From assembly GCA_963576565.1 (NCBI GenBank), contig OY755045.1, forward strand, positions 39,018,667 to 39,082,666: a DNA stretch of 64,000 nucleotides. The letters run 5' to 3'. This DNA is from Aspidapion aeneum. Taxonomy: Eukaryota > Arthropoda > Insecta > Coleoptera > Brentidae. Under the pieces are notes generated by a model. It made no database searches. It was not told the DNA's origin and saw only the letters and a list, made by a program, of their open reading frames with translations. A program made the position numbers and the translations under genes. This document shows positions 11,004 to 22,000 of this stretch, one piece after another. Each line of letters opens with the position of its first letter. The stretch's first letter is position 1.

Positions 11004-12150
11004 TTATTGAAAAAAAAAATTCTTGGTTCGCTTCGGTTGTATTTAAATAAGAAACTGACAAAAAAAAATAAACAATAACAGCGGTTAACAGCACTTGACA
11101 TTTTACATAAACAAAACACAGCCAGGCGGCGGCCATTTTGGATTTTTCACTTTAACTTTAATCAAATCGAATCCGTTTTGTTCCATAATCCGTGGTCTAT
11201 ATGGGATTAATCTTGGGACACAACAAGTTGTCGCGGATCTGGAAAAAAGGTAAACTTAAACATCAATATTAAAGACCTTAAAACTTACCATTTTAGACAG
11301 GGTTTAAGTATCAAATCTATAGTATATTCATAGGTCAAATAACTGCAAAGATTCGGTTCATTCTACTGTGCAATCTGTTAGTAAGCATTTTTCAGTGAGT
11401 TTTATCTCATATAAACTCAAATTAGAAATAAAGAAAAACAATATAAAAAATTTGTAACGAAATGTCATTTTTTTAAAATTTAGTCCGTGCAGTCGTAGGA
11501 TTTCCATTAAAAATAGTCTCAAATTGGAGTACCACCCTTGGATAGGGTGGTTTAATGTTCAAAAAAACAATAGAAATAATCCATGATTGATAAAAAACTT
11601 ATACCTATACAAAAATTTTCAAAGCTAAATATTACATAAATAACTTACAACTATGTCTGTAGATGCATTACGGTATTAAATACGTATCAATATTTAAATA
11701 TTGTAAAAAGTACAAGATATATTAGAATCCGTTTTCAATTACACGTCCACCAAAACAATTAAACATCGCTAACTTGTTTAAAAAATTAACATGTAAATTA
11801 TTGGGGACAGCTGACTCTGACTTACACCGTTTTTTATTGGACATTTCCTAGTGACGTTTGGAGGTTTAAATATGGCTACAATTTTTGTGTGGAAATAATG
11901 TCTTTGTTACAACGAAAAAAGAGGACGCAAGGTATAGGTATAAAGCTATTGCATTCACAGGAAAAATAAGCTAAACCTTCAACCAAAACCTAGACTTGTA
12001 GACCTATAGGCCTGTAGCAATAAGCACAATAGACTCTTTAGTAAATACTAGTGAAAAGAATTTCTTTAAAGTTTGTGGAAATAAAAATCATACCTTAAGG
12101 TCTGAATAATCCTAAAGATTCCTTATATGTAAATAAGTTAAACTTATCCC
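11004..12150. other. Intergenic DNA, nothing recognised
   Basis: No convincing gene or repeat. A 67-codon minus-strand frame at 10933-11136 overlaps the repeat edge and has no recognisable motif. The last part may hold the unrecognisable N-terminal portion of the transposase fossil that follows. Confidence 0.4.
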
Positions 12151-12159
12151 AAAAATAAT

Positions 12160-12640
12160 GATATGGACTTTACTGATCATGGAAAAATAAACATTTGCAT
12201 ACTGCAGAACGGACCCAGTATCCTCAAAAACTTAATATCTGGACTGGGATTTTAGGTGACAATATCATTGATTCTTATTCCATCAATGGTAATTTACGAG
12301 GACAAATTATTTAGCTCTATTGCAGGACCATAACATTCCTGCGATTCGACAGGTGCCGAATGTTGATTTTACCCAAGAGGGTTGCCCAGCTAATGACACT
12401 TTGTCTGTGAAAGTGTTTTTAAATGAAACATTTCCAAGGCAGCTTATTACAAGCAAGTAAGGTACTATCAGCTGACCTCTGAGAGCACCAGATTTGGCAC
12501 CCAATGCCAAATTTATTCGCATAGCTATTAAGAGCTACCACCATAGAGCTAACACTTTGGATGAATTTTGGGCAAAAATAATCACGACTCTACTATCAGT
12601 GACACCTAAAAAGCTAAGTAATGTGAAATAATTTGCTTTT
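12160..12640 (+). pseudogene. Decayed DDE transposase (Tc1/mariner-superfamily-like)
   Basis: Read across several frames, the plus strand keeps the landmarks of an insect DDE transposase. In order these are a remnant reading NIWTGILGDNIIDSYSINGN (W-x-G-I-x-G-D, then S-I-N-G-N where families have DGNL), a segment NVDFTQEGCPANDTLSV corresponding to the usual QDGCPAHN block, then VFLNETFPRQLITS, then the remains of a PRSPDL block, then NTLDEFWAKII near the C terminus. At least two frameshifts and several stops separate them, and the usual histidine after CPA is lost. Order and spacing fit the C-terminal two thirds of the protein. Termini of the host element were not found. Confidence 0.7.
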
Positions 12641-12704
12641 AAAACAGATATCTCTCTTATTTAATTCGCTGAGGAAGCCATAAACTTTATTTGGTGGTAG
12701 ACAC

Positions 12705-13030
12705 GGCGTTAAATATTATAAAAAAGAACAAGCTTGAAAAAATAATTATACGTTATGTATCGTCTAAATTTTCAATATTTTATATACTACCCTCGATCGA
12801 TTTTCTATACGAACTAAAAGAAATGATCGCCGCGCTAGGGGAAACAATCGGTGTCAGAAATTCTTTCTGTCTACTTTGCCGGGGCGCATAGAGGTTATGT
12901 ATTGTTTGTGGGTCTGGCTATCCTGAAACAATGAACGTAACCAGTGTAAACTTCTATAATTTTTTCTTACATACTACATATTTTATATCCATGCAGTTGT
13001 TTTTATCTGATATACAGTAATAATTTCTCA
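12705..13030 (+). repeat. Dispersed repeat G, copy 1
   Basis: The stretch is similar, in the same order, to 34460-34770. Shared blocks include ACTACCCTCGATC, GATCGCCGCGCTAG, GAAACAATC, GTGGGTCTGGCTATCCTGAA and TACAGTAATAATTTC. It contains a 66-codon open frame that is not conserved in the second copy, so coding is unlikely. The family is unidentified. Confidence 0.7.
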
Positions 13031-13569
13031 TAATCCCTATATTATTAATATTGCTGTATAACCAGTATTTGTATAAACGGATTGGCTAGGCAAGTGAATG
13101 GATCCCTAAGATATTTAATGCGCGCCTTCCTTCACTTGTTTAAAATTTACCATCCTGCTTCTAAGTTATTTATTTGCTGTGCGAGAACAGGTTTGCGCAC
13201 AGTTTTAGTGGTGCCTGCAGTTCTGGCGAATTAGTAACTTATATTTATTAATTAGCAAATGGAAATAGATTTGTAAAAATTAACGGAAAAAATTTAATTA
13301 ATTTTCAGACCCAAATTTTTTGCTTATTACACTGCACTAAAAATGGATTTTCTTTAATCTTATTAAGAATTCATTGCTATTTTAATTTCTGGTCTAATTT
13401 CTTGAAATTTAGTGTATTATTGATAATAGGATTAGGAAATTGAAAATTAATGATGAGCCGAATTTTTTGCTCGGCAGTATTTTATACCTTACGTAATGCA
13501 AAAATTCAGGATTTTGGAACCGGCATGCCCCTTACGTAACGCAATTTCAAGAATAAACCCATTTTTTTC
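13031..13569. other. Intergenic DNA, nothing recognised
   Basis: AT-rich DNA. The right part (about 13490-13560) carries a CCTTACGTAACGCAATTTC block similar to segments near 9000-9110 and 63000-63110. Confidence 0.4.
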
Positions 13570-13918
13570 CCTTTTTTTCTCATTTTGATAACGGTGACTC
13601 TTTCGCCGATACTAAGGCCGTCATTGGAACCCCAGACCGGGTATTTTTTTTATACGGTCCGTTTGTCCCTTAGAATAGCCTACCGACTGAAGAAGTGTGT
13701 AACAAAGTACGCCTTCACGAGATATCCGACCTCATCCGGCCTGGTTACCGGTGTGAATAAAGGGGTAGAACAATAGTACATTTTACACTCCCCAGGAATC
13801 CTATAAATGTCTGCCGCACCCGACCTTGGCAACCGACGCGACGGGGATCTAACCTGCCACTGTAGCAAGCGAAATTCCTTAACTCACTTGTTAGCGATTC
13901 CACCGAGCCACCAAGGCT
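13570..13918 (-). mobile_element. tRNA-derived SINE 1
   Basis: On the minus strand the head runs from 13918. It has an A-box-like TGGCTCGGTGG (complement at 13900-13910) and a B-box-like GGTTAGATCCCC (complement at 13843-13854), spaced as in a tRNA. The body continues with GATGAGGTCGGATATCTCG and CAATGACGGCCTTAGTATC toward an A-rich region near 13570. A pol III promoter plus a tRNA-unrelated body is the SINE plan. The exact 3' end is not certain. Confidence 0.65.
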
Positions 13919-13990
13919 ACATCATAAACCCATTAAAAAACATACAATGCTAAACGCCCCTTACCTGTTAAGCGTTACATAAATCAAGAA

Positions 13991-14726
13991 TACGAGGTGT
14001 GACAATTAAATTTTAATTTGGCCCCCGTACTAATAGGTTTTAAATATCCACGCCTCGGGCGGTTAGAGGTATTCACCTTGGTGTGCGTTCTACTACCGCG
14101 CGCAATCTTGTCGCCTTTCCTCTACAAGTTTGGCTTACGCAGTGGTTTGAAGCGGATCGTGCATAGCTCATTTACCGGAATTATGACAAACGAAAAAATT
14201 GAGCAACGTATTCTTAAAGTAAAACTCAAAAAAACGGCTACTGAATACTTTCAAATGCTAAAAGATGTCTATATTTGGAAGTATTTATGTAGCTAAGGCA
14301 ACGTATAAGAAAAAAACGTCCAGATTTGTGGCAGAACAACGCGTGGCTGCTCTACCAGGACATTGCACCAGCCCACAATGCCCTATCAATTAAGCAGTTT
14401 TTACCTAATAAGAAGATCCCCGTCGTTAGCCACCCACCATATTCAGCCGACTTGGCCCCTTCAACCTGTTTCCGAAAGTGAAGAAATTGTTAAAAGGAAC
14501 CCGTTTTAAAATATTAGAACACGTCAAGGAAAAAACGGCAAGACTTCTTAACAGCCTCTCTTCTGATGATTTCTAAAATTGCTTCCAACATTGGAAAAAA
14601 ACGCATGCAACGCTGCGTCGATAGAGAAGGAGACAACATTGATGGGGAACATCATTAAGTTGTATTAGTATTTAAATAAAGTAGATTTTTTACAACAGTC
14701 TTATAATTTTATTGTCAAACCTCGTA
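13991..14726 (+). mobile_element. Internally deleted mariner element
   Basis: The terminal inverted repeats are CGAGGTGTGACAATTAAATT on the left and, read inward, CGAGGTTTGACAATAAAATT on the right. Both are flanked by TA at 13991-13992 and 14725-14726, the mariner target duplication. The 736-bp length is about half of a full mariner (~1.3 kb). The element holds the remains of a transposase gene (separate entry). Confidence 0.85.
14165..14665 (+). pseudogene. Mariner transposase remnant
   Basis: The N-terminal piece (TNEKIEQRILKVKLKKTATE, then YFQMLKDVY) matches the start of mariner transposases. It jumps directly to the catalytic part: RPDLWQNNAWLLYQDIAPAH, then PPYSADLAP, so the central ~150 residues are deleted. 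The second catalytic aspartate region reads YQDIAPAH where the family has HDNAPAH. The block after DLAP, which should hold the third aspartate, is frameshifted. C-terminal landmarks (KGTRF, ERRD-like and EGDNI-like blocks) persist in changing frames to about 14655. The gene cannot make an active enzyme. Confidence 0.85.
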
Positions 14727-15608
14727 GTCCCTTTTAGTTCAGGCAAGATTCGGAAAAATCCACTTTCTAGAAGCATTTTATATTACTTTTTGGCAAATGG
14801 GCAATTCCTCCTATTTTAACCCCGCTGAATCCGAATATCCCTGTTGCCAACTCGAAATATTGACAGGGACTGAGATATTCAAGATGCCGGCCAAAATGGC
14901 GGCGGAATTTTAAATTGCCGCTGGAAAGCCCAAAGTGTCACAGGTGTACATTCAAAATATATATTTGTATAATTAAAAAATAATAACATAATATTTTTTT
15001 TTAATGGCTGCAAAAACCTCCAAACCCCCCCCCCCCAGAGCCCCCAAAATCTGAAAGTTTGAGGTTTTTTCAAATTTTCTTAAAAACTAAGCTTCTAAGA
15101 GAAAAATGTATAATATACTTTATTGTAGACAATAAAATTCCCTTTTCAACATGGTATAACCGAGAGTATAACTTAATAAAGTTAGACTAAAAAAAGCTCT
15201 CCAGCGGCGTCCGTTAATTGAAGTAATTAAAAAAAGTTGAAAAAATACCTATGTTTTTTCCAAGATTTATTTAATTTTTTTAAAAACTAATATTTACAGA
15301 AAACCATGTATTACATTTTGGTATACTCAATAAAATTTCCTTCAAAATGACGTATAACATGATTAAATCGGTTTTATAAATAAAACTTCAGGGGCATCCG
15401 TAAATTAAATTAATTTTGAAAAAACAGAAAATAAACCATTTTTGTTACAAGTTTCATGGGCGCACCTAGGGGGGGGGGACCGGGGCCCGGGCCCCCCCCA
15501 AGCCTTAGATTTTTAATATATTTTCTACATATTTGATGATAAAACATGAAAAATACCTTAAAATTTGATAGCAGGAGGCTTCGGGCCCCCCCCCCCCCCA
15601 ACCCCAAG

Positions 15609-15797
15609 CAGTGGCGTAGTTACGAAAAGACATGATGACCTTTTTTTTTTTTTTGGTCGCAGGATTTTTGAGGGGCCCTTTGTACCTGTCGGCCTCCCCC
15701 ACACATGGTGACCTTTTTTTTTTGGTCGCAAGTTTTTTGAGGGCGCGCTTTGTAGCTGTCGGGCCCTCCCCAAGACACATTCCTGGGTGCGCCACTG
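15609..15797. mobile_element. Small CAGTGGCGTA-type TIR element nested in the foldback element
   Basis: The ends read CAGTGGCGTAGT and GGTGCGCCACTG, flanked by CAAG on both sides (15605-15608 and 15798-15801). Inside, a segment with GACATGATGACC, a T-run and GGTCGCA is duplicated, and a related segment occurs at 59462-59612. The termini resemble hAT-like or similar elements; a 4-bp duplication is shorter than the 8 bp of hAT, so the superfamily is open. Confidence 0.6.
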
Positions 15798-16196
15798 CAA
15801 GTTTTATCTAATTTTCTCAAAAACATGAAAAAACTTGTTACACACTTTTTTGTAGGCAGGGAAATTCCATTTTTAAAAATGTGAAACTCGGTGGGGTTTG
15901 ACTTATAGCAAACTCTCTACCGACGTCCGTCAATGGGGGATTTCAACAAATCATTTTAAAAAAACATGTTTTTCATACGTTTTATTCAATTTTCTTAAAA
16001 ACCAAGCTCTTTATCAAAAAATGTGTTTTATACTTCGTCATAGACAATAAAATTTGCTTTCAAACGATGTATAACAAAGTGAAAGTTATTTTATATTTAC
16101 CGCTCCAATGGTGTTCTTAATTTAAAGAAATTATTTAAGATCAATCCAAACTAATCAATTTTGTGTCTTATTAGCTTTTCGGAGGATAATAAAGAA

Positions 16197-16475
16197 CGGC
16201 GGATAAAAGGTCGAAAGTACAAAAGGTCGAAAAAATAAGGTCGAAAGTACAAAAGGTCGAAAATACAAAAGGTCGAAAGGTCGAAAGTTCAAAAGGTGGA
16301 AAGTACAAAAGATCAAAAAACAAAAGGTCGAAAGTTCAAAAGGTCGAAAGTACAAAAGATCAAAAGTACGGCCGCGGGTCCACATCGACTGGACAGGTCA
16401 ATTCGACTTGATACGGTAAATTTGTATTTTCAATATTTTGTTTTGTCGATTTTTTTTCGACCTTTTATGGCTTCG
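16197..16475. repeat. GGTCGAAAGTACAAAA minisatellite with inverted partner
   Basis: From 16197 to 16365 about ten units of AAAGGTCGAAAGTACA, with length variants, are arrayed in tandem. The left edge GGCGGATAAAAGGTCGA finds an inverted relative at 16455-16475 (TTCGACCTTTTATGGCTTCG), and GC-rich GGCCGCGGGTCC and GGCGGCGGGCCC flank the loop. It is probably a minisatellite-bearing insertion within the foldback element. Confidence 0.7.
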
Positions 16476-17599
16476 GCGGCGGGCCCGATAATAAAATGTC
16501 CTTTTAAATAGTGTGTCACAAAATGTGACCCATAGTATAGAAAACTCTCAAGGGGCGTCCGTAAATTGCAAAAATTTATATATTTATAAGTACCTAATTA
16601 TGATTATGCCTCCCCCCAAACTGTTGCATAAGATTCACCACTTTATTTTTAGTTGCATATGCTTAAAAAAATAACCAAAAACACCTGTGTCAAAGTTACT
16701 ACTGTTACTTTCTGCACAAAAATATTGCTTAGGGGGGGCCATGGCCCCTATGCCCCCTCCCATTATAACCACCGGTGTTTTTTTGCTTTCAAAAACTTAT
16801 TTAGATAAATCAAAATATCTAATCTAATCAACAAAACAGTTTATTTTAACTTGAAAACATTTTATTTTAGTAGGTATAAATTACGAACCTTTTTGAAGTA
16901 TTTATCATAACATTAACCTCACTTTGTAATATATTATTTAAAAAGAAATTATCTTATTCTCAATAAAGAATAAAGGCACATTTTTTTCTAAAAATCTTAG
17001 TTAGAAAAGATATTCAAATATGCAAGAGAAACTGATTATTTCAGTTATTTTTGAAAATAAGTTTATATTAGTACGCCCCTGAAGCCTTAAATATGGCAAC
17101 AACCCGACATTTTAATAAAGTTTTTAAAAGAAAATGTTATGTTCTACAATAAAGTATACTACATATTTTTTCCTAAAAAGTGTAGTTTTTGAGAAAATTT
17201 TGAAAAACCTATAATAAACATGTTTTTTCTAAATAATCCCAATTTACGTACGCCACTGGAGAGCTACTTGCTTTTCCTAATCTTATTGACCAATACATAG
17301 TTGGAAAGGGAATTTTAGTCTCCATAAAAAACTGTTCTTTATAATTTAAAAAAAAAACAGGTTTTTGGGGGTTTGGGGGGGATTTTCTCCGTCCCTGTCG
17401 ATTTTTCGAGTTGGGAACAGAGATATTCGGATTCAGCGGGGTTAAATTAGGGGGAAATGGTCTGTTGCCTAAAAGTAATATGATTTGCTTCTAGACTGAA
17501 AACGGACAGCCTTTTAAAATAATATGCTCTGACTATTTACACAAAACTATTACAGCTGTTTGATTCGAATAAAATGCTATATCATTGAGTGTCTCTATG

Positions 17600-17960
17600 A
17601 TTTTTTTGAGCTTATAGGATACCTGGGTAGGTATTTTCGTAACTGAACGATGTGATAGTTCCCATCACATGCTCTGGCCAATGGCAAGCATTAAATTAGC
17701 TCCGAGCCGTCACGTGTTATGCGAAAGCACCACTATTGTGCAAGCTTCTTCTACGATGCGACCGAGAAACGTTCAGTCGTTTCGGGGCAGGAGATGAGAT
17801 TTCACCACGGATCACCTAACAATCAGATAGGGAACTCAGCTGGTGGGGGTGCTACGCGCATCTTTCACGCAGCCTGCCATGTTGGGGTCAACCACAAAAG
17901 TTATTTTCGATTTCCGCAGGATCCTATAAGGTAAGCTTATACATTATTTTATCTTTCGAT
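17600..17960 (+). repeat. Dispersed repeat F, copy 2
   Basis: The segment contains GAACGATGTGATAGTTCCCA, CATGCTCTGGCCAATGGCA and TTTCACCACGGATCACCTAAC. The reverse complement is recognisable at 27800-27970 (TGACCATCAACATCACATGC-like region). The middle block also appears at 2860-2900. Confidence 0.6.
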
Positions 17961-18038
17961 TTTTTAAAAACTTTTGCCATATCCTATACAGGGTGTTCAA
18001 TAATTAAATGTCTTATGAGATAAATCTGTAAATGATTT

Positions 18039-18513
18039 TGTTACTGCAATTTTCTTTAGCTTTATTTTATTTATAATTTATCTATTTCGCCTCAAAATTA
18101 ATCAGCCATACAAATTCAAAATTGTGGCACCTTGCGCCGTCGAAACAACGCGGGTGCTAAGGACATGCGCAAACGGCGCATGAAGAGACACATTCTGTCA
18201 AGCGATAAAACACGTGAACTCGTGAAAAATCATTCTCTTCTTTCGAAGACTAATTTTCTTTCGAAAATTAACTATAAAAGATAAAAACCTTAGTTATTAA
18301 GTGCTACCATCCTCAATCCAAAGACTGAACGTGAGACTACTTGGAGAGCGGGCCCGCAAGCAGAGGAATAACCATCAAAAGGTAGGTGCCATTTTTTATC
18401 TTGCTTTTGTATGGTTGCGCGATCAAGAAATATTAAATTAGAAAATTACACCTAAAGAAAGTTACAGTCCACTTTGAATTAAAGAAGAAAATCTATTCAC
18501 CCTATCCATTACA
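18039..18513 (+). repeat. BEL/Pao 5' LTR
   Basis: The LTR starts TGTTACTGC and ends CCATTACA (TG...CA). A TATA-like TATAAAAG lies at 18273-18280, about 235 nt in, so transcription would start near 18305. A splice-donor-like AAAAGGTAGGT follows near 18378-18388. Confidence 0.95.
18273..18280 (+). promoter_or_regulatory. Probable TATA box of the BEL/Pao LTR
   Basis: TATAAAAG in the middle of the LTR, at a suitable distance to define U3/R. The same sequence occurs in the 3' LTR at 24975-24982. No start site was measured. Confidence 0.5.
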
Positions 18514-18517
18514 TTTT

Positions 18518-18535
18518 TGGACCTCCGAGCCGCAT
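18518..18535 (+). promoter_or_regulatory. Probable primer-binding site, tRNA-Tyr-like
   Basis: TGGACCTCCGAGCCGCAT begins 4 nt after the 5' LTR. It resembles the complement of a tRNA-Tyr 3' end (TGG then CCT and CGAGCCG), with a few mismatches. The primer identity is from memory of tRNA ends and should be treated as tentative. Confidence 0.5.
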
Positions 18536-19029
18536 TTAGGCTATGAAAAAGCGTTTTTAAAAAATATTCTAATTTTTCTTGAACGCCATATCGGGCTTCA
18601 TTCTTATCAAACGGAACACAGTTTAGTTGTAGGTAATCAAGTTTCCTTGATACCTACGTATGTGTGCGTGTGTGTGTGGCCTTCTAAATTTAAAATAAAA
18701 ACTTCACGGTCAGTCTGGTTTACTACCTACTATCGATAGATAAATTTAATGCATTTATTTATTCCGGAATTTTGTGTTTTCAAAATTTGATTTAATGCAA
18801 AAATAAAATACAAATCTTATATCAAATATCGCCTTTCGGTTTCGCGTTTCCGCGATTTTAAACATATTTAGTGCGCTAAAGTGCAAAAAAATAAAAGTGT
18901 TTAAATAAATCAAAATCCAAGTAACCAATTACAAAAAATCAAAAACTCAAAAACTGTTTTAAAATAGATACCTTTTTTTTTCAATAATTTAAAACCAAGT
19001 CAATACAAAAAAAATACTTACCAATCAAA

Positions 19030-22000
19030 ATGGGGGATGCAGAACTAAAAACATTTACTAGAAAAAGAAAAATCGCTTTGACTAGGATCACTGAAATCTA
19101 TACTTTGGCGGTAAAAGCCAAGGATGATGAAGCCGAGCGCCCTATCTTTCAAATTGCTTTTGAAACTTTGGAAGATCAATATTTTGAGTTTAAACATCTC
19201 CATAACGAATTGATGGGGTTGCTGACCGACGATAAAAATTTCGATGCGGAAGATGCAATTAGAAAAAATTGTGACACTTTTTATTTTCAAGCAAAAGCAA
19301 TATTTTGTAAGTTATTTCCAATTCCAGGCACTTCTAGGCCGCAGTCCTCTGCGCCTACTCCCACCAGTCATAGTTTTGAAAGTTTTAAACCTTCAATTCC
19401 GGTTTTTACGGGCGCAATGCTAAAATGGCCGACTTTTCTAGATCTTTTTTCAAGTATAATAGACAAAAATCCTGCACTATCGAATGCCTCAAAATTTCGG
19501 TATTTAATTACTTTATTGCAGGGTGAACCATTAAATTTGGTAAAGTCGTTACCAGTTACTGATAGTAACTATTTAATTGCCTTTTCAAATCTACAAAAAA
19601 GGTACAACAATAAGCGCCTTTTAGCTACGTCATATTGGAATTCCATTGTGCATGTTTCCTCCATGAAATCAAATCAGAGCTCTAAAGATCTTAGAAATAT
19701 TTTGGACACATTTACTGAAAATCTAGAGGCCCTGAATGCCTTAGAATTTAATACAAAAGATTGGCAGTTTCCGTTGTTTAATTTATTGCTGGGAAAAATA
19801 GATACTCCCACTAGATCAGCCTTTGAGGTTTGCCATACTGAAAAGGAAATTCCTAGTTACACCGATCTATATGAGTTTTTAGAAAAACAGTGCCAAGCAC
19901 TAGAATCGGTTCAGTATTTTCAGCCTTCAGTATCAAATATGGAAAAAAAATCTAAAAGTTTTGGATCTGGTAACTACAATAGTTCAAAACCAAATTCATA
20001 TAATAACAATAATTTCAAAAACTCCTTTATGACAGGCATACCACAAAAACAACAAATTTTACCAAACTTTAATAATCATAATCAAAGCAACTTTCAAACA
20101 AAAATATCAAAACAATGCAAGTTATGTAACCTTTCGGTACATCCTTTTTCTCAATGCCAAGTTTTTTTACAAAAAACTCCAGCTGATCGTCTCGCTTTCG
20201 TGAGACAAAATAATATATGTGGCAACTGTTTAAGATCAAATCATTTTCTTTTAAAAGATTGCTTATCGCCTTTTAATTGCAAATCCTGCGGGTTACGTCA
20301 CCATAGTTTATTATGTGACGTCACAACTCGATTTAACCCAGCCCAACCTAACATGCAAACTTCTTCATTTATTTCAAGTATTCAGTCACCAACGCAAAAT
20401 CAACAATCAAATTATAGTTTATATCCTAATAATATCGATTCAAATCAAATAATCTTCTATGATAAAAATATTCAGCAGAATATTAACCCAACCTTAACTA
20501 GCATGCAGCATTCTAATCAATCTAATTTTAAGTCACAAATGCAACCAATTCAAGATCAATCTCAACAACAAATCAATCAAAGTCAATATCCTTCTACTTC
20601 GCAACAAAATCAACAATTAACGCAAAATACATCTCGACAACAACCTAACCAAACCAACTGTTATACCTCATTCACCCCAAACTGTCAAAGCACAGTACTA
20701 TTGTCTACCACTATTGTAGAAATCCTCGATGCACGCGGGAACTATCAAGTAGTGAGAGCCGTCCTAGACAACGCCAGCGAAGCCTCTTTTATCAGCGAAA
20801 ACTGCTTAAATAGGTTAGGTTTATCTAGGAAAAAATTATCTGTTCCTATTCTAGGTATAAATCAATCTTCTTCTTCAACAAAAGGTATGACGCAATGCAC
20901 TATTCGTCCAGTTGGAAAAACTGATCCCACATTTTCCTTTAACGGTTTAGTCGTTCAAAGATTATGCTCTTCTTTACCTAGTGTCCAAATTAATCCAAGA
21001 AATTGGAATTATCTTTCAAACATTAAACTAGGCGACCCCTTCTTCTACAAACCAGCCCCTGTTGATCTACTTCTAGGCGCCGAGATTTATTCCCAAATTA
21101 TTAAATCAGGTCGTATTTCTGGGTGTCAAGGTCAACCAGTCGCCCTAGAGACGGAGCTGGGATGGGTGTTGTTAGGCAGGGTCGAACAAAACATATCTTA
21201 TCAATCCAATCCCTTAAAAATCGAAAACTACTTTACCGCTTTCGATAACTCTCTAGACTTGACTCTTAGGAAGTTCTGGGAGCTTGAATCGATTCCTCAA
21301 AAAAGCTATTTATCCCCAGATGAGAAAAAAGCTGAGGAAATTTATCAAAATACGGTATCACGTGATAGCACGGGACGATTCATGGTAGCTTTACCTTTTA
21401 GGCATTCTGAACCCGACTTAGGTGACACGTTTTCTAGAGCTTACCGTTGTTTCATTTCATTAGAATCTAGACTTCTTAAAAATCCTGAAATGTATTCCAT
21501 GTATTCAGATTTTATGCTAGAATATTTAAAAAACGGACACATGAGCCTTATTTCAAATAATGAACCGAAATCAATGAATGTTTCATATTTACCACATCAC
21601 GGGGTACTAAAACCCGATAGTACAAGCACGCGTTTGAGAATTGTATTTAATGGATCTTCAATTGGAAGTAAGAATTATAGCTTAAATGAGACCCTTTTAC
21701 CAGGCCCTAAACTTCATGCAGATATTACAACTATTTTATTAAGGTTTCGTTTTCATTCTATGGCAATTCTTAGTGATGTTCAAAAAATGTTTTTGCAAAT
21801 CAATTTAGTACCCGAACATAGAGATTATCAGCGTTTATTGTGGCGTTTCCACCCCAATGAACCCCTACAAGAATATCGTTTAAATACTGTTGTTTTCGGA
21901 CTCACTTCAAGCCCTTTCTTAGCAATCAGAACCTTACGAGAGTTAGCCTTTCAAGAGAAAAATAAGTATCCAAATGCTGCAAAAGTAGTTCTTCAAGACG

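Larger units (their letters stand above)
14760..17496. mobile_element. Foldback-like element with tandem ~185-bp units in its arms
   Basis: Outer inverted repeats of about 110 bp lie at 14765-14872 and 17385-17496. They share CTAGAAGC, ATATTACTTTT, TTAACCCCGCTGAATCCGAA and CCAACTCGAAA. Inside, ~185-bp units repeat with junctions resembling CTCTCCAGCGGCGTCCGTTA (near 15198, 15390, 15917, 16100, 16550) in the left arm. The units run inverted in the right arm (near 17070 and 17250, reading TACGCCACTGGAGAGCTA). Such inverted arms made of tandem units are the hallmark of foldback elements. A small TIR element, G and C homopolymers and a GGTCGAAAGTAC minisatellite are embedded. No transposase frame is visible. 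Confidence 0.75.

Noticed and set aside
13585..13868. 63- and 62-codon frames on opposite strands as small genes
   Set aside because: They lie within the tRNA-derived SINE and have no conserved features.
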